A stretch of 64,000 bases of DNA from Levilactobacillus fujinensis (GTDB lineage Bacteria; Bacillota; Bacilli; Lactobacillales; Lactobacillaceae): the NCBI RefSeq assembly GCF_003946335.1, contig NZ_RHNX01000003.1, forward strand, positions 62,001 to 126,000, in the 5' to 3' direction. Positions within the stretch are counted from its first letter, which is position 1. Each line of letters opens with the position of its first letter. The position numbers and the translations under genes were made by a program. Of the stretch, positions 9,040 through 17,938 are shown piece after piece. The notes under the pieces are model-generated. The model was not told where the DNA came from. It saw only the letters and a program-made list of their open reading frames with translations, and did no database searches.

Positions 9040-9115
9040 CGCTAGCTTAGTAGAAAACCAGGCTTGGAGACTCGACATTTTCGAGGCTTCAAGTTATATC
9101 CGCACCGCTCCAGCT
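9040..9115 (-). repeat. Fragment of repeat R2 (long-loop variant)
   Basis: GCTTAGTAGAAAACCAGGCT, GGAGACTCGACATTTTCGAG and TTCAAGTT match the insert carried by the R2 copy at 18537-18785. Confidence 0.6.
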
Positions 9116-9134
9116 TTAATCCCTTAGCTCCCGA

Positions 9135-9761
9135 TTAAATTGGCGCGACCCGGTACCGCAGCACGGTCTTAGCCTTTTCTGGTGCCGTTCGCCGCGTGTC
9201 GGTCAGATAAATTTCGCGGTGCCAATAGTCGCCCATGGTCGATATCACCTTGAGCTTTTGCGCCTCTAGGACCGTCTGGAGCTGGGTAAACGTGGCCGGT
9301 TCCTCATCAAAGGGGCCGTGATGAATGGTCTGCAGGACTTGGCCCTCAGCATAATTTTCCCATTTTAAATCGTTAAAATACGGATTGGTCTTCTTGCCCA
9401 TGACTCGCGCCACAGCGGCCTGAAAGTCCTGTTCCGTTAAACGGTCCGGTTGGCGTAGCATGATTTTATAACGCAGCGCCGCCTTATTTAATTGCGCGCC
9501 ACGTGACCCATCGCTAGTCGTCCAGACACCTTCCAACGGATAAACCGTGTATTCGTACGGATCGCCGAGTTCGCCACGTTTCAACGCCATTCGCAGGTCG
9601 TAGGCCACTGGATACAACGCGCCAATATGTTCCGCAAAGTCCGGCTGATTGGGATCACCCGCGCCAGTTAACGTGATAAAATTCAACGCTGGCAAAGTCA
9701 GCAACGTCGGTTCTTTCGGCAAGTACCAGTTCTTTTCCGCTTTCCGCCATTCATGTTTCAT
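9135..9761 (-). CDS. GyrI-like small-molecule-binding protein
   Basis: This 208-aa cytosolic protein matches the GyrI-like/effector-binding fold family, whose members bind drugs or other small ligands; some related proteins hydrolyse them. The recognisable parts are a TLPALNFITLTGAGDPN strand near residue 22, a central YPLEGVW block, and a C-terminal YWHREIYLTD segment. AGGAGG lies upstream of the ATG. It lies on the same strand as a second effector-binding-fold gene (10029-10499), separated by a repeat. The ligand is unknown. Confidence 0.72.
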   Translation of the reverse strand: MKHEWRKAEKNWYLPKEPTLLTLPALNFITLTGAGDPNQPDFAEHIGALYPVAYDLRMALKRGELGDPYEYTVYPLEGVWTTSDGSRGAQLNKAALRYKIMLRQPDRLTEQDFQAAVARVMGKKTNPYFNDLKWENYAEGQVLQTIHHGPFDEEPATFTQLQTVLEAQKLKVISTMGDYWHREIYLTDTRRTAPEKAKTVLRYRVAPI

Positions 9762-9837
9762 GGAAATACCTCCTAGAAACGCTATTTACGTGTTAGTATA
9801 CCAAACCCTACTAGGAAACCCCGCTTTAATCTCCGAA

Positions 9838-9972
9838 TCTACATGCCGAAAGGTGGCCACAGCCAGCGGATTCCCTAGCAGTCGGCGTGCGGCTAGTATA
9901 CCTAATTTTAGCAATAACAATTCCTACGGTCACAAGAATAAGGTAAACGTTTTGGTCCTCAACCTTCAGACG
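9838..9972 (+). repeat. Partial copy of repeat R3
   Basis: AGCCAGCGGATTCCCTAGCA, GTCGGCGTGCGGC and an AATTCCTACGGTCACAAGAA tail match the 3' half of R3 at 6398. It is non-coding. Confidence 0.55.
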
Positions 9973-10028
9973 TCAACTTCAGCTAGCACCGCCACTTCAA
10001 GCGCAACGATGGTCCATCCCTTAGTGAT

Positions 10029-10499
10029 TTACTTTTCAACTAACGGCACGAGCATCTCACCATGCACGCCGTTTTCGTCTTGTGCCGTCATGTATGACGT
10101 GTTGGGTCCACCGACGTACGCATAATCCGTCAGTTGCGGTAAAATTTCACCGAACGCTGGTCCTTCGAGGGCATTGTACAGGCCCATTTGGTCGGCAGCC
10201 TCGCCCGTGATGACCAGGTACTTGCCGGCTGGAAATTCAATCAATCGTTGATCAGCAGCCGCGGCCGTATCAGCACTGACCTGCCGTCCAGCATAGTAGT
10301 GAAATTCGCCATTGATGGCTTCATTGACGGCGAAAGGATAGTCGTTGATTCCGGTCAATTGGTCTAGTGCGTGGTCCGCGTTGATTTTTTGCCAGAATGC
10401 CGTCTTCTGCTGTCCCATAGAAGGAAAATCTCCCGTGAGCACCGTGCCCAAACCCAATACCGTAAATGCTGGTTTCGTTTCAATCGTGTAATTTGCCAT
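10029..10499 (-). CDS. Effector-binding (GyrI/AraC-C-terminal-like) domain protein
   Basis: This 156-aa protein contains only the effector-binding fold found at the C-terminus of AraC-type regulators: an ETKPAFTVLGLG start, FHYYAGRQV near residue 74, PAGKYLVITG near 98, and a final EMLVPLVEK strand. It has no DNA-binding domain. It is divergent from a YafY/WYL-type regulator (10582), sharing an 82-base control region, so that regulator probably controls it. Confidence 0.72.
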   Translation of the reverse strand: MANYTIETKPAFTVLGLGTVLTGDFPSMGQQKTAFWQKINADHALDQLTGINDYPFAVNEAINGEFHYYAGRQVSADTAAAADQRLIEFPAGKYLVITGEAADQMGLYNALEGPAFGEILPQLTDYAYVGGPNTSYMTAQDENGVHGEMLVPLVEK

Positions 10500-10581
10500 G
10501 TTGTTGTGGCCTCCTTAAGATGATAGACTCAGTATACAGATGAATAGTTCCAAAAACTGACACTGTTTGGAGGGGAAATTG

Positions 10582-11541
10582 ATGACAAAAACGGCTCGGA
10601 TCAACACAATGATGCGCTATATCAATAATCGTCAATACTTTACTATTCGCGAACTCATGACCCACTTTCAGGTCTCCCGGAGCACGGTCATCCGCGACCT
10701 CAATAACATTCAGGAGTTAGGCATGCCACTGACCGCCAGTGTGGGCCGAGACGGTGGCTACGCGGTACTTCAGAATCAGCTGCTGCCAGCCGTTCAGTTC
10801 AACAGCGAAGAACTGAAGGCCCTGTTCGTGAGTTTTCTGGCAACCCGCAACACCCAACTCCCCTACCTTCAGAACCGAAATACGCTCACGGAAAAGCTGG
10901 TGGCGATTGCCTCACAGACCCAGCAAGACGACCTGTTGACGCTGCAGGAGTTGCTGGTATTTAGCCACACCAACCCCGCCAACACGCGACTGACCGAGCT
11001 TACAGATTTCGCGCCGCCGATGCTTAAAACGCTGCTGAACACCTGCCTGACCAGTCGCCAACTGCAGCTTACCCTTGCCACTTGCACCCAGACGGTCTGG
11101 GTTCGCCACGTCTTCAACCGCCAGGATAACTGGTGCATCGATGCCTGGGACCTCAGCAACCAGCAATTTTGCGAAATCAAAGTCGCTGACATTCAGCAAA
11201 TCTCCCCGGTCGAGCGGGAGAAAACGTTGGCCCCCGCGACAATTAACGCCGCCATCAAAGCGGCCCGCCCAGCACCGAACGTCAGCGTGCGATTGACCGC
11301 TGTGGCTATCCAGCAGTTTCGCCAACATCCACACCCGACCATACCACTCCAATTTCTAGATCCCTTCCAGCAGACAGCCAAGTTCGACTGCTATCTCGAC
11401 GTTCACCGGCCACAACAGCTCACCGATTTTAGTCATTGGCTGCTTTATTTGGGGAGCGCCGCGCGGTTGACGGCGGCCCCAACTGAACTGGTGACTGCAT
11501 TGCGGCGAGAGGTCACGGAAATTGCTGAACAGTTGCCGTAA
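10582..11541 (+). CDS. YafY-type transcriptional regulator (HTH + WYL-like domain)
   Basis: A 319-aa regulator. Residues 1-60 form a DeoR-like winged helix (FTIRELMTHFQVSRSTVIRDL). A middle helical part follows, and then a WYL-like sensor region (RHVFNRQDNWCIDAWDL, roughly residues 170-200). Such proteins bind DNA near their own gene in response to a ligand. GGAGG at 10569-10573 lies 8 bases before ATG 10582; an in-frame TTG at 10567 overlaps that site and is rejected. It is divergent from the effector-binding gene. Confidence 0.82.
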   Translation: MTKTARINTMMRYINNRQYFTIRELMTHFQVSRSTVIRDLNNIQELGMPLTASVGRDGGYAVLQNQLLPAVQFNSEELKALFVSFLATRNTQLPYLQNRNTLTEKLVAIASQTQQDDLLTLQELLVFSHTNPANTRLTELTDFAPPMLKTLLNTCLTSRQLQLTLATCTQTVWVRHVFNRQDNWCIDAWDLSNQQFCEIKVADIQQISPVEREKTLAPATINAAIKAARPAPNVSVRLTAVAIQQFRQHPHPTIPLQFLDPFQQTAKFDCYLDVHRPQQLTDFSHWLLYLGSAARLTAAPTELVTALRREVTEIAEQLP

Positions 11542-11691
11542 TGTTTTATGTGAACGGAGCGCCGCTGATTGGTCCAACCATGTATTTTTCTCCGTACTCC
11601 CCATGGTATCCTCCCGACAAGTCTGCTACACTCAATTCAAACGACACATTTGACTAATCAAGTGTCGTCCTGTTGGAGGAGGAGTTCCCTA

Positions 11692-12492
11692 TTGAAAAAA
11701 TCAACAGTCACCACCCGAATTTTCTGTCTTTCCTTGGTCGTCAGCTTTTTATTAGCTATCGGCCTTCCCATCACGGCGCAGGCCGATACCTGGAAAAAAA
11801 TTCAGTGGGTCACGCTTACTGAGGACGTGACGGTCAAGAAAATTAATAACCGGACCCAGCACGTCGTCAGCCAGTCCGTCGCGAAATCTGGGAAATATTA
11901 TCTGCTGCGGCGCGAAAAGGGACCGAACCTTTGGGTGTTACATTCTGGAAAATACACGACTAACGGCACCTATACTTACGCCGTTAACCGTAAGAAAAAC
12001 GTTTACTACTGGTACGCCCATGGTAAGCATCCCACGAAACCCGCCAATTTTAAATTTGCTAAGTTCAGTCAATTCTCGACATCGACCTATCGACCAGGTT
12101 ATGCGGACATTTACATGGATGGCTCACAGAAATTTTATAGCGGTCAACCACACACCAAGGCTGTCTTTAAACTGACTGACAATTTACATCCCCTACAAGT
12201 AAAGCGCAGCGCCACGTCTAGCACTACCCTAGATGTCTTGTTTAACGGAAAAAGTGCGCAAGTCACCCCCACGAACAAAGACGCCCTGAGCGTTTACCCC
12301 TACAATTCAGAAAAGCTCGACTACGAATCAGTTATTTCTCAGGCCTCCCCATACTCAGGAAAGGCCGTCTTGCCTAAGGGCTTCAACATGAAAAAAATTA
12401 CTTGGTGGGATCAGACCGGTGTGGACGCCGATGGCGACGACACCGACGCTTACTATCGCTTGGTTCATGGCGGTTGGGTCTATATCGACTAA
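11692..12492 (+). CDS. Secreted protein of unknown function (TTG start)
   Basis: I do not recognise the family. GGAGGAGGAG at 11675-11684 is placed for a TTG at 11692, giving a classic signal peptide (MKKSTVTTR, hydrophobic core, cleavage after ITAQA) and a mature protein of about 235 aa. The mature part is rich in Lys, Tyr, Trp and Thr, with several KYYLL/NVYYW-type strands and an acidic C-terminal DADGDDTDAYY patch. This is typical of exported lactobacillus cell-surface proteins. No LPXTG or lipobox is visible. A similar orphan is at 36005. Confidence 0.7.
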   Translation: MKKSTVTTRIFCLSLVVSFLLAIGLPITAQADTWKKIQWVTLTEDVTVKKINNRTQHVVSQSVAKSGKYYLLRREKGPNLWVLHSGKYTTNGTYTYAVNRKKNVYYWYAHGKHPTKPANFKFAKFSQFSTSTYRPGYADIYMDGSQKFYSGQPHTKAVFKLTDNLHPLQVKRSATSSTTLDVLFNGKSAQVTPTNKDALSVYPYNSEKLDYESVISQASPYSGKAVLPKGFNMKKITWWDQTGVDADGDDTDAYYRLVHGGWVYID

Positions 12493-12512
12493 CCTTTTTT
12501 TAAGTCAACAAA

Positions 12513-12699
12513 AACACAGGAGTCTGGGACAAACCCCAGACTCCTGTGCTATCTCCAAATTTACGTTGCTGAAACGTGGGACAAAAGGCGATTAGCTGAC
12601 TCCGCTTAAAACGGATAACCAAATAATCCAAGCCCGGGATTATTCGGCTATCCGCCTTAATGCTCGCCAGCTAATCGCCTTTTGTCCCACTCTCGTTTT
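12513..12699 (+). repeat. Intergenic repeat R1, full copy (hairpin plus 115-bp palindrome)
   Basis: After the small hairpin and the link ACGTTGCTGAAAC comes an imperfect palindrome at 12576-12690. It is bounded by GTGGGACAAAAGGCGATTAG and its complement, with further pairing inside. Copies in the opposite orientation are at 62279 and 63822, and a truncated one is at 3128. Confidence 0.8.
12515..12548 (+). terminator. Hairpin terminator at the 3' end of the secreted-protein gene
   Basis: CACAGGAGTCTGGG pairs with CCCAGACTCCTGTG. It is the small hairpin of repeat R1. The following T content is low. Confidence 0.5.
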
Positions 12700-12709
12700 T
12701 TTGCATATT

Positions 12710-13483
12710 CTACCGCAACAAGTACCCACCATCGACCGGCAACATGACGCCAGTCACATAGTCCGAAGCACTGCTGGCCAGAAAGACCATTGGCCCCATC
12801 AAGTCAGTTGGCACACCCCACTCGCCGTTGGGAATGTGGCCGGCAATCTCTGGCCCACGCACCGCATCTTCTTGTAGCGGCTTGGTCATATCGGTACTGA
12901 TATAGCCCGGTGCTAACCCGTTGACCTGTACGTGGTATGGTGCCAAGGCATCGGCATACGACTTAGTCAGTCCGACCACCCCATGCTTGCTGGCGGCGTA
13001 CGGAAAGATTCGTTTGCCCGCCCGGTACGATTGCATCGAACCAATATTAATGATTTTACCGTGCTTTTGGTCGGCCATGACCTTGGCCGCCGCGTGGGAG
13101 AGGTAGTAGGTCGCGTTCAAATTGGTGTCGATCACTTTCCGCCAGTCCGCATCCTCGAAGTCCAGCACGTCATTGCGAATCTGAATACCGGCGTTGTTGA
13201 CCAGAATATCCAGCTGCCCAAATTCTTTTACCGTTGCGGCGACCACCTTTTCAGCGGCCCCGGACTCGGTGATGTCTTGTTGTAAGAAACTAATCCGTTG
13301 ACCATAACTCTCCACGGCCTGGCGAATGTCATCCCATCCGCGTTGTGACTGGCTCACGACCATGATATCCGCGCCATACTCAGCTAACGCAATCGAATAG
13401 TATTTACCTAATCCGTGCGCACCACCGGTAATCAATGCCACTTGGCCGTGTAGTGAAAAACTCTGACGATCAAATTTTGTCAT
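12710..13483 (-). CDS. SDR-family sugar-acid dehydrogenase (KduD / gluconate 5-dehydrogenase-like)
   Basis: This 257-aa classical short-chain dehydrogenase has the NAD(P) motif TGGAHGLG (residues 19-26), NNAG near residue 96, catalytic Ser (IGSMQS), and the YAASK motif with Tyr/Lys. The overall sequence is of the KduD/gluconate-5-dehydrogenase type that interconverts keto and hydroxy sugar acids. It is a single gene on the minus strand, next in line to a sugar porter (13840-15201) but separated by a terminator and a repeat. The substrate is an inference. Confidence 0.82.
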   Translation of the reverse strand: MTKFDRQSFSLHGQVALITGGAHGLGKYYSIALAEYGADIMVVSQSQRGWDDIRQAVESYGQRISFLQQDITESGAAEKVVAATVKEFGQLDILVNNAGIQIRNDVLDFEDADWRKVIDTNLNATYYLSHAAAKVMADQKHGKIINIGSMQSYRAGKRIFPYAASKHGVVGLTKSYADALAPYHVQVNGLAPGYISTDMTKPLQEDAVRGPEIAGHIPNGEWGVPTDLMGPMVFLASSASDYVTGVMLPVDGGYLLR

Positions 13484-13599
13484 TCTATTTTTATCTCCTT
13501 TAACAATACGTGCGTTTCAAAGTAACACCTGTTGCCCACCAACACAATTCCTTTGCTAATCCAGCTCGTTAATAGCCTGCCTTTAACTGGGGCCTGCCA

Positions 13600-13752
13600 T
13601 CCTTGGAGCCTTGGAATTTTTGAGACTTCAAGTTGCGCTCGCACCGTTCCAGCCCATCTTTGCCGGCCGGTAAGGCGCTGACTGGACAAAGTCGTCTAGT
13701 TCTAGTCTCAGTATCATTGCGACAACACTCATAATACGCGTTTTGAAACTTT
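13600..13752 (-). repeat. Partial reverse copy of repeat R2
   Basis: TTGAGACTTCAAGTTGCGCT, CCAGCCCATCTTTGCCGGCC and GGTAAGGCGCTGACTGGACA match the 3' half of the R2 copy at 18537-18785. It fills the gap between SDR and sugar porter; no gene is seen. Confidence 0.65.
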
Positions 13753-13793
13753 CCTTGGGTGTAATAACCTCAGTGTACCATGCCGGTCAGCAA

Positions 13794-13821
13794 AAAAGCT
13801 CGGGACATTCCCCCGAGCTTT
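13794..13821 (-). terminator. Terminator of the sugar-porter gene
   Basis: On the minus strand AAAGCTCGGG pairs with CCCGAGCTTTT around a 7-base loop and is followed by T residues. Confidence 0.75.
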
Positions 13822-13839
13822 CATTTCATGCTTATGAAG

Positions 13840-15201
13840 CTATTTTGCTTGGTGCCGTAATTCCATTTCGATTTCTTCCAGTGACTTGCCCCGCGTTTCG
13901 GGAACCAAGTAGTGGACGAAGAACATTGACAGCACGGCGAAGACCGCAAAGACGGCAAACGGGCCACCGACGTTGTTGTGGAAGTAAGACAACATGACCA
14001 AGAAAAATTGGGAAACTAAGAAGTTACCAATCCAGTTTGCGGCGGACCCAATCGATGACCCAATCCCCCGGACACTCAATGGGAAGATCTCTCCAATGGT
14101 GACCCAGGCAATTGGTCCCCAGGAAATGGCGAACCCGAAGATGTAGATGGCGATTAAGATCATGGTTGGAATGGCCGCCGCGTGAATGTTGACGGTAAAG
14201 TTCAGTACCGCTAAAATTCCCAGTGACACGGCCATGACGATCGACCCAAACATCAGGAAGGTCTTGCGGTTGAATTTATCCATGATAAACGTTGCCAAGA
14301 CGGTAACGACAAAGTTCACGATCCCAATCCCAACCGAGATCCAGATGGCGCTACCTTCAGCGAAACCGAAACCTTTAATGAAGACTTGGGGCAAGAAGTA
14401 AATGACGGAGTTGATGCCGACCAATTGTTGGAGCAACATGATACCCACGGCCACAATCACGGCCGGACGGGCAATCGTAAATAGTTCCTTGACGCCACCC
14501 TTAGGCTGGTGTGCAACCATTTCGATGTCGGCCAATTCCTTTTCGGGATCATCGGCCGTATTTTTACGCAACATTTTCAAAACGCTCAGGGCTTCTTCAG
14601 TATGGCCCTTTTCAGCCAAAAATCGTGGTGATTCGGGTAGCATCAAGCCCCCAATCAGTAACATGGCAGCTGGAATCAACGCGGACCCCAGCATCCAGCG
14701 CCAGTCGCGAACGCCCAATAAGTTGTGATTCAGGAAACCCAGGTTAGACACGTATGCCAGTAAAATCCCCAGCGTAATCATGAGTTGAAAGAGCGTTCCC
14801 AACGACCCCCGCCGTTCTGCGGGCGCCAGTTCGGCCAGGTACGCTGGTGTCAACGCCGAAGCGGACCCCACGGCAAAACCCAAGATGATCCGGGCGATGA
14901 CCATGGACCAGAAACCCACGGCGACCATGGAGAGTGAAGACCCCAAGAGAAACAGGATCGCCGCTAAAATCAACAGTCGCTTACGACCAAAGCGGTCAGC
15001 CAACGGCCCGACGCCCAATGCCCCGACCGAAGACCCAATCAATACAGAAGACGTAATGAATCCGGTCTGAGCGATGTCCAACTGAAAGCTATTTTCAATC
15101 AGTGGTGAGGCCCCAGAAATAATCCCCGTATCAAATCCAAATAGGAGGCCTCCTAACGCACCAAATGTGAAAATAAAAAACGTACTTAAATGTCGGTTCA
15201 T
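13840..15201 (-). CDS. Sugar porter (MFS), pentose/hexose:H+ symporter
   Basis: A 453-aa, 12-helix protein of the MFS sugar-porter family (XylE/AraE/GalP type). It has GGLLFGFDTGIISG in helix 1, DRFGRKRLL after helix 2, PESPRFL before the central loop, QQLVGINSVIYF in helix 7 and the terminal PETRGKSLEEIE signature. AAGGTGAGG lies 8 bases before ATG 15201; an in-frame GTG at 15216 overlaps that site. A cre box covers the -35, so glucose should repress it. The likely cargo is a pentose such as xylose or arabinose; this is inferred. Confidence 0.88.
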   Translation of the reverse strand: MNRHLSTFFIFTFGALGGLLFGFDTGIISGASPLIENSFQLDIAQTGFITSSVLIGSSVGALGVGPLADRFGRKRLLILAAILFLLGSSLSMVAVGFWSMVIARIILGFAVGSASALTPAYLAELAPAERRGSLGTLFQLMITLGILLAYVSNLGFLNHNLLGVRDWRWMLGSALIPAAMLLIGGLMLPESPRFLAEKGHTEEALSVLKMLRKNTADDPEKELADIEMVAHQPKGGVKELFTIARPAVIVAVGIMLLQQLVGINSVIYFLPQVFIKGFGFAEGSAIWISVGIGIVNFVVTVLATFIMDKFNRKTFLMFGSIVMAVSLGILAVLNFTVNIHAAAIPTMILIAIYIFGFAISWGPIAWVTIGEIFPLSVRGIGSSIGSAANWIGNFLVSQFFLVMLSYFHNNVGGPFAVFAVFAVLSMFFVHYLVPETRGKSLEEIEMELRHQAK

Positions 15202-15240
15202 GAATAATGTCCTCACCTTTCGTAAATAATCAGCAGATAT

Positions 15241-15277
15241 AAGATAACACTTGTACGCACTTGTGTAAACGCTTACG
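15241..15277 (-). promoter_or_regulatory. Promoter with overlapping cre box for the sugar porter
   Basis: On the minus strand TTTACA (15269-15264), a 17-base spacer and TATCTT (15246-15241). TGTAAACGCTTACG (plus strand 15264-15277) fits the cre consensus at 13 of 14 positions and overlaps the -35. Confidence 0.72.
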
Positions 15278-15448
15278 ATGGTGATTTAACAGCCTTTTGT
15301 TCAATCAGACCGCACGTAATCGACCCAAATCAGTCTATACCAATTTATTGTAAAGGATATGTAAAACGGGAACGGTCATGACGGCAAAAAGTGAGTTCAC
15401 TAGACCAATTATGTGTGGTCTTACACATGCTTCCACCAGAAAAAAAGT

Positions 15449-15491
15449 TAAAAAAATTCCGTTAACCGGTCATTAAGACTAGTTAACGGAA
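15449..15491 (-). terminator. Terminator of the TetR-ABC operon
   Basis: TTCCGTTAAC and GTTAACGGAA (15457-15491) form a 10-bp stem. On the minus strand it is followed by a long T-run. Confidence 0.75.
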
Positions 15492-15638
15492 ATAGTGTTC
15501 CTATATTTAGACTAGGTTGAATTGGTCCGTACAGGATGCATGAAACTTTCGCCTGACAATCATGGTCAGACCAGTTTTACTCTAAAAAGTTTAACGAATT
15601 ATGAACACACTACCTGGGCTCACCCCACGTTGCCAATC

Positions 15639-16310
15639 CTAAGCCACAGTCATTTTGCCGTCCATGATCATGTAGGTCTTATCAGCGAACTCTTGGAGCC
15701 GCAAGTCGTGCGTCACCACCACGATGGCCTTGTTATGCTGTTTGGCTAAGTCGTGTAGCAGCTGCCCAACGACCTTGACCCGGTCACTGTCTAGCGCTGC
15801 CGTCGGTTCGTCGGCCAAGATGATGTCTGGATTCTGATACAGTGCCCGCGCAATGGCGACCCGTTGCGTTTGCCCACCGGAAAGTTCGGTCGGAAATTGA
15901 TCGATCAGCTCCCCAATACCCAGTTGGGCTAACAGCTCGTCCAGCGCTACTGCATCTAGGTTACCCTGTGGTTTGACCCGGTCGACCAATTTGAATTGAT
16001 CCTTCACAGTGAGATATGGCACCAGATTATAGGCCTGTAAAATAAAGCCGATTTGATTGAGCCGCAACGCATCGCGGGCCTTACCGGATAAGTCCTGTAG
16101 CGTCTTATCTTCGACGACGACCGATCCGGACGTGGGCGTCTGAATGCCCCCAGCAATCGTCAAGAAGGTACTCTTCCCCGACCCAGATGGTCCCAGAACC
16201 AGGCTCACTTCACCTGCGTTGGCCTCGAAACTAATATCGTGTAAGACGGTCACCTCGTTGGTTGCGTGGCCGAATTTTTTATTCACATTTGTTAATGCTA
16301 ATGCTGGCAT
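15639..16310 (-). CDS. ABC transporter ATP-binding protein (LolD/MacB-like)
   Basis: A 223-aa ATPase with Walker A GPSGSGKST (about residues 40-48), a Q-loop, signature LSGGQTQR, Walker B IILADEP and the D-loop/H-switch VVTHD. It matches the subfamily that pairs with FtsX-type permeases. It follows the permease gene after 3 bases, with its ribosome site GGAGG inside the permease stop region. It is the third gene of a TetR-regulated operon, so it probably powers efflux or membrane stress relief. Confidence 0.9.
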   Translation of the reverse strand: MPALALTNVNKKFGHATNEVTVLHDISFEANAGEVSLVLGPSGSGKSTFLTIAGGIQTPTSGSVVVEDKTLQDLSGKARDALRLNQIGFILQAYNLVPYLTVKDQFKLVDRVKPQGNLDAVALDELLAQLGIGELIDQFPTELSGGQTQRVAIARALYQNPDIILADEPTAALDSDRVKVVGQLLHDLAKQHNKAIVVVTHDLRLQEFADKTYMIMDGKMTVA

Positions 16311-16313
16311 CGC

Positions 16314-17372
16314 TTATCCTCCAATCACGCTGACGGGGTCAACGTTTAAAATAATCTTGACGGGAATCAGCGCCCCAATCACGCCGGTCAACAGAATGCC
16401 GGCCGTGACGCCCCCTAATAAGGGAAGATTAAAACTCATCGGCACGCCCGCGGGTAGTGCCAGAACAGTTGCCAGTGTCAGTGCGGCGCCGATTGCCAGG
16501 CCACCCACAACCAGCAGGAGTGCTTGACTAATGGTCGTCGTGACCAGCACCTTAGCGGGGATCCCCTGCGCTCGTAAAACAGCGTAATTCGGTAACTTTT
16601 GCATGGTTAAGATGTACAGAAAGACGGCAATAACGACCATCGCGATGATCATCAGAAAGGCGATCATGAAGGTAAACGTTGTGTTCTGTGCGGAGTAACC
16701 GGGCAGCTTGTTGATAAATTGACTCATGCTCAGCGTATCCAATCCATGTTTCGCCGAAAAATTGGCGTCGTTGGACACGATCCCGTTGGCTTTGTAATCG
16801 CTGGTCACGTGACTCAACGTCCGCCAAGTCCCGAGCGACCCGTAAACCACTGGCGCCACACTCATCTTGGCATTATGGGTAAAGCCAACGATGGTGTACT
16901 TGCTGCTGGTCGAGTTCAGCGTGACCTTGTCGCCCAGCGCATAGCCGTTAGCCTTAAAACTATCGTCGACCATGATTTGATTGGCTTTAGCTGGTTTGTG
17001 TCCACTCGTCACCTTGATCGTTTTATAAATAAATTGATCACGAGAAATCCCCAGAAATTGTGCAGATAGTTTTGCTTGCCCTTTGGCCTTGGCAACGACC
17101 CCGGCTTGCCCCAAGTAAGCTTCGTGGCTGGTCATGTTGACCTTCTTCGCCGTTGTACTGGTAATTAACGATTGTGACAGACTGTCGTTGGCGTCCTTAT
17201 CGAGAGCAACCCGACTGGCATCCCACGAGGAGATAGCCTGTGTGTTCTGTTGGGCGAGACCGTAAGCCAGTCCGCTCAAGACGAATACGAGGTACGTGAC
17301 TAAAACGATCATACCGATGATCAGCCCATACCGGAGCTTCTCGTGGCGAATTTCCTTTAAGGCTAAAAACAT
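16314..17372 (-). CDS. ABC transporter permease, FtsX/MacB family
   Basis: A 352-aa protein with one N-terminal membrane helix, a large extracytoplasmic domain of about 200 residues, then three C-terminal helices: the FtsX-type four-helix layout. The opening FLALKEIRHEKLRY is like that of HrtB-type heme/peptide exporters, but the substrate is not shown by the sequence. Its start codon shares one base with the upstream TetR stop codon, so translation is coupled. Confidence 0.85.
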   Translation of the reverse strand: MFLALKEIRHEKLRYGLIIGMIVLVTYLVFVLSGLAYGLAQQNTQAISSWDASRVALDKDANDSLSQSLITSTTAKKVNMTSHEAYLGQAGVVAKAKGQAKLSAQFLGISRDQFIYKTIKVTSGHKPAKANQIMVDDSFKANGYALGDKVTLNSTSSKYTIVGFTHNAKMSVAPVVYGSLGTWRTLSHVTSDYKANGIVSNDANFSAKHGLDTLSMSQFINKLPGYSAQNTTFTFMIAFLMIIAMVVIAVFLYILTMQKLPNYAVLRAQGIPAKVLVTTTISQALLLVVGGLAIGAALTLATVLALPAGVPMSFNLPLLGGVTAGILLTGVIGALIPVKIILNVDPVSVIGG

Positions 17373-17887
17373 TAATGTTCCTCCTTTAACAGCGACAGCG
17401 TTTGTTGGAAACGGGCCAGTGCTGTGTCTCTGTCGGCCGGTTGCAACATAATTTCTTTAATCGTCGCGTGACTCAAGGTCATCGCCGCCCAGTCCGCAGC
17501 CGGCAAGGTCACCGGCACCGGTCGTTCGGGCAACAAGCTTTCGTTCTCACTGTAGTGCCGCCGAATCAGCTGGTCGTACTGGCTATTGGTAAAGTGATCG
17601 ACAAATTGTTCGACCGCATCGTAGTAAGGTTGCGGTTGAAATTGACCACTGGGAGTCACGTCAAAGTCACGGTGAATCTCCTGCATGGCCGTATGATAAA
17701 GGTACTGGTAGGCGTCGGTCAGGTCATCGAAATATTTATAGAAGGCCCCGCGCGCGATGCCAGCGCCGGTCACGATGCGAGCCACCTGAGCATCGGCCAA
17801 GCCGTGTGCGGAAAATTCGGTCAGCAAGGCTGCCGTCACCCGCGCCTGTTTTTCAGCGGTTAAATGAACAAAAGTTGTTGAAGGCAT
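17372..17887 (-). CDS. TetR-family repressor of the ABC exporter operon
   Basis: A 171-aa TetR-type regulator. Its N-terminal HTH includes ARIVTGAGIARGAFYKYFDD (residues about 39-58). The C-terminal part is the ligand/dimer domain. It is the first gene of the operon TetR-permease-ATPase. Two matching 13-bp palindromes upstream (17939 and 17983) flank and overlap its own promoter, which points to autoregulation. The inducer is unknown. Confidence 0.87.
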   Translation of the reverse strand: MPSTTFVHLTAEKQARVTAALLTEFSAHGLADAQVARIVTGAGIARGAFYKYFDDLTDAYQYLYHTAMQEIHRDFDVTPSGQFQPQPYYDAVEQFVDHFTNSQYDQLIRRHYSENESLLPERPVPVTLPAADWAAMTLSHATIKEIMLQPADRDTALARFQQTLSLLKEEH

Positions 17888-17938
17888 AAGCTGTCTCCTT
17901 TCGGTAAAGCTAAATTTAAATTCGTATCCTCTCTAAAG

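Noticed and set aside
12513-12699. Repeats R1-R3 as CRISPR arrays
   Set aside because: The copies are single, far apart, palindromic and without regular spacers; no cas genes are present.
17402-17863. A long frame on the plus strand opposite the TetR gene
   Set aside because: It is the shadow of a well-supported TetR gene and has no start signal.
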